Shown here: piece by piece, positions 40,258-41,832 of the stretch | How the letters are laid out: each line of letters begins with the position of its first letter | Position numbering within the stretch: position 1 is the first letter of the stretch | Assembly (NCBI GenBank): GCA_021806865.1 | Contig: JAKAPU010000004.1 | Span: 1 to 41,832, forward strand | From: an archaeon | GTDB taxonomy: Archaea; Thermoproteota; Nitrososphaeria; Nitrososphaerales; CADDZS01 | Length of the DNA: 41,832 nucleotides | Direction: 5' to 3' | The notes under the pieces: model-generated | Database searches by the model: none | What the model was told of the DNA's origin: nothing | Seen by the model: the letters and a program-made list of their open reading frames with translations, nothing else | Translations under genes and position numbers: made by a program

Positions 40258-40851
40258 GTGGAGGGAAAGCGAAAGCTGGATAGTAGCACTCTCGTGAGCT
40301 CTAAACGCTGCTTAGCCTCGGATATGGCGACATTTATGTCGAAGAGTACTCTGATACAAGACCTTCTTTCTTTTGAACGCTTAATAGCTAAATCAAATTC
40401 AGGACTTTTGCGATCTGATTTGAAAGATGAAACCAGAAACTATCTTACTGAGGAAATGGGAAGGGTTCACGAAGTCTTTCAGACTCTGGACAAGTACGAC
40501 CCAAAGCTTACAGACGCACTAGCTTCGTTGCGCCGTGCTGCCATCCCGAGCAAAAACGACACCGGCTCTACACTGGAAGCAAAGTACAAAGAACTGATCA
40601 TGGTCGCTGTTGAGGCGGCAACTGGCCGTGGAGAAAAGGGGAAGAGCCATGCCCGCAAGGCAATCAGGGCAGGAGCGACACCAAAGCAGGTCCAAGAGGC
40701 TCTTGCGCTTTGTATCTACCTTGTCGGCATGAGCAGTTGGGTTGACGGTGGAATGGAGTGCGTTCTTGCAGCAGAACAGGAACACGAGAAGGTGCTGAAG
40801 GGAGAAAAATTCAACTGGACTGCTGAAGTCGAAGGTCATACGAAAGAGTAA
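40258..40851 (+). CDS. Carboxymuconolactone-decarboxylase (AhpD-like) family protein
   Basis: 197 residues from GTG 40258, supported by the TATA element (ATG 40324 is an alternative). The CMD core comprises YKELIMVAVEAATGRGEKGK, HARKAIRAGATPKQVQEALA and CIYLVGMSSWVDGGMECVLA. The CxxC of AhpD peroxidase helpers is absent: the segment reads EAATGRGEKGKSHA, where AhpD has a CxxC before the His. This places it with the decarboxylase-like members of unknown substrate. The LLM oxidoreductase gene follows by 13 nt. Confidence 0.88.
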   Translation: MEGKRKLDSSTLVSSKRCLASDMATFMSKSTLIQDLLSFERLIAKSNSGLLRSDLKDETRNYLTEEMGRVHEVFQTLDKYDPKLTDALASLRRAAIPSKNDTGSTLEAKYKELIMVAVEAATGRGEKGKSHARKAIRAGATPKQVQEALALCIYLVGMSSWVDGGMECVLAAEQEHEKVLKGEKFNWTAEVEGHTKE

Positions 40852-40864
40852 CTGGGTAAGTCAC

Positions 40865-41832
40865 TTGAAATTCGGAGTTCGACTGCCTAACTCTGGCCCT
40901 CTTGCAAACAGGGCGAACATGATCCAGGTCGCCGACGAGGCTGAGCGACTTGGTTTCCACTCAATCTGGGTACATGACCATATACTGTGGGGCACCGAAC
41001 AACATCGAACTCACCTTTCTGCTGGTTCAGCAGAAGCTTTGGATGAATCGCAGAGGCCTAACTTTTACGAATCCATCACGACTCTCTCTTATCTTGCAGG
41101 TAGAACAAGAAAGGTAAAGGTAGGAATAGCGGTTCTCGTGCTGCCGCTTAGGAATCCGGTGGTTGTTGCAAAGCAGCTTGCAAACTTAGACGTAATGTCC
41201 GAAGGAAGGCTTATCCTCGGAGTAGCTCCAGGAGCACCAAACATTACAAGGTCCGAGTTTGAGGCAGTCGGAGTCCCGTACGAAGAGAGGGGCAAGGTTA
41301 CTGACGAGTACATGACTTCGATTCGAAAGATATGGACCGAGAATCTGCCATCATTCAGTGGGCGTTATGTCAATTTCAAAGAAGCGCAAATGTTCCCGAA
41401 ACCAACTCAGAGAAACCTCATGATACTGGTTGGCGGAGGCGAAAGGGGAATTAGCCCCCGGGCACTGCGCAGAGTCATCGAGCTTGGAGATGGATGGATC
41501 CCGGCCTACCTGACTCCCGAAGAAGTTTCTGAGGGGGTTGCAAGCATTAGAAAGGCGGCTACTGCTTCCGGCAAAGATCCGTCGAAATATTTTGTTTCGC
41601 ACGAAATGTTCACCTCAGTGAATGCAGACTCGCAGAGCGCAGCAAGAGCAGCGGCAAAGAGTCTCTCCTCAAACTTTGTCTCAGTCGAGGAAGGCCTGAA
41701 AAGAAGCCTCGTTGGAAATCCGAGGGAACTGAGAGAAAAACTGCAGCTCTACGAGAAAGCTGGAGTGAACCTCACCGAACTCAAGTTCGTATACTCTAGC
41801 ATCCCGGAGTTTCTCGAAATGATGAAACTCTT
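40865..41832 (+). CDS. F420-dependent LLM-class oxidoreductase, C-terminus beyond the window
   Basis: 322 codons from TTG, open to the right edge. Family features are all present: MKFGVRLPNSGPLANRANMI, AERLGFHSIWVHDHI, RKVKVGIAVLVLPLRNPVVV, SEGRLILGVAPGAPNITRSE and ILVGGGERG. The C-terminal segment (GNPRELREKLQLYEKAGVNLTELKFV, split) is also recognisable, so only the last few residues are missing. It should transfer hydride between F420 (or FMN) and an unknown organic substrate. It follows the CMD-family gene by 13 nt in the same direction, suggesting one operon. Confidence 0.92.
   Translation, partial: MKFGVRLPNSGPLANRANMIQVADEAERLGFHSIWVHDHILWGTEQHRTHLSAGSAEALDESQRPNFYESITTLSYLAGRTRKVKVGIAVLVLPLRNPVVVAKQLANLDVMSEGRLILGVAPGAPNITRSEFEAVGVPYEERGKVTDEYMTSIRKIWTENLPSFSGRYVNFKEAQMFPKPTQRNLMILVGGGERGISPRALRRVIELGDGWIPAYLTPEEVSEGVASIRKAATASGKDPSKYFVSHEMFTSVNADSQSAARAAAKSLSSNFVSVEEGLKRSLVGNPRELREKLQLYEKAGVNLTELKFVYSSIPEFLEMMKL

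Noticed and set aside
1..41832. CRISPR arrays, rRNA, intact insertion sequences or prophage genes
   Set aside because: No regularly spaced repeats, transposase, integrase or phage structural motifs were seen on either strand.

Overview
The window reads as archaeal chromosome, most likely a Nitrososphaeria (Thaumarchaeota) relative. This is an inference from gene content and promoter style: F420-type luciferase-like oxidoreductases, a TRAM-domain RNA-binding protein, a DUF47 protein, a VapBC pair with an AbrB-type antitoxin, a CruF-type carotenoid protein, many TTG/GTG starts, and TATA boxes about 25-35 nt upstream of start codons. No rRNA, tRNA, CRISPR array or intact insertion sequence was found. 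Most of the DNA has medium GC; one short GC-rich island at about 18.36-18.78 kb stands out.

Layout. 1-7.6 kb: a left-truncated beta-class DNA methyltransferase, MsrA, a frameshifted LLM oxidoreductase, a CBS-pair protein, MoeA, a carotenoid hydratase-like membrane protein, a GNAT acetyltransferase, two small zinc-ribbon/RHH-type proteins and OsmC. 7.6-9.1 kb: a fluoride-resistance operon (crcB, DUF190, DUF47) headed by a fluoride riboswitch whose aptamer and likely switching helix can be traced base by base. 9.2-16.7 kb: an apparent envelope-maintenance cluster. It holds a four-gene MacB/LolD-like ABC operon with a large surface protein, a winged-helix regulator coupled to a membrane protein, and a membrane-anchored HtrA protease. 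A TCTTGGAA box followed by an AT-rich TATA-like element recurs in front of all three units and suggests one regulon. 17-25 kb: membrane and surface proteins, a probably transferred VOC protein, a GMC dehydrogenase with its gluconate-dehydrogenase-subunit-3-like partner, RidA, a stand-alone LigD-type 3'-phosphoesterase and a DUF1028 protein. 25-31.5 kb: a truncated P-type ATPase, a cytosolic BNR/propeller protein, a MEDS-domain protein, an APC permease, a stand-alone Lrp/RAM domain, a cysteine-rich microprotein and a Nudix hydrolase.

31.5-42 kb: a small coiled-coil protein is translationally coupled to a 586-residue protein that joins a catalytically dead dienelactone-hydrolase fold to about nine roughly 33-residue helical repeats I do not recognise. 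These are followed by a sarcosine/tocopherol-type methyltransferase, VapBC, a zinc-ribbon membrane protein, a 3-hydroxyacyl-CoA dehydrogenase with a late frameshift, an MFS transporter, DinB, a TRAM protein, a CMD-family protein and a right-truncated LLM oxidoreductase.

The best candidates for something new are the switching mechanism of the fluoride operon, the TCTTGGAA envelope regulon, and the dead-hydrolase/33-residue-repeat protein.
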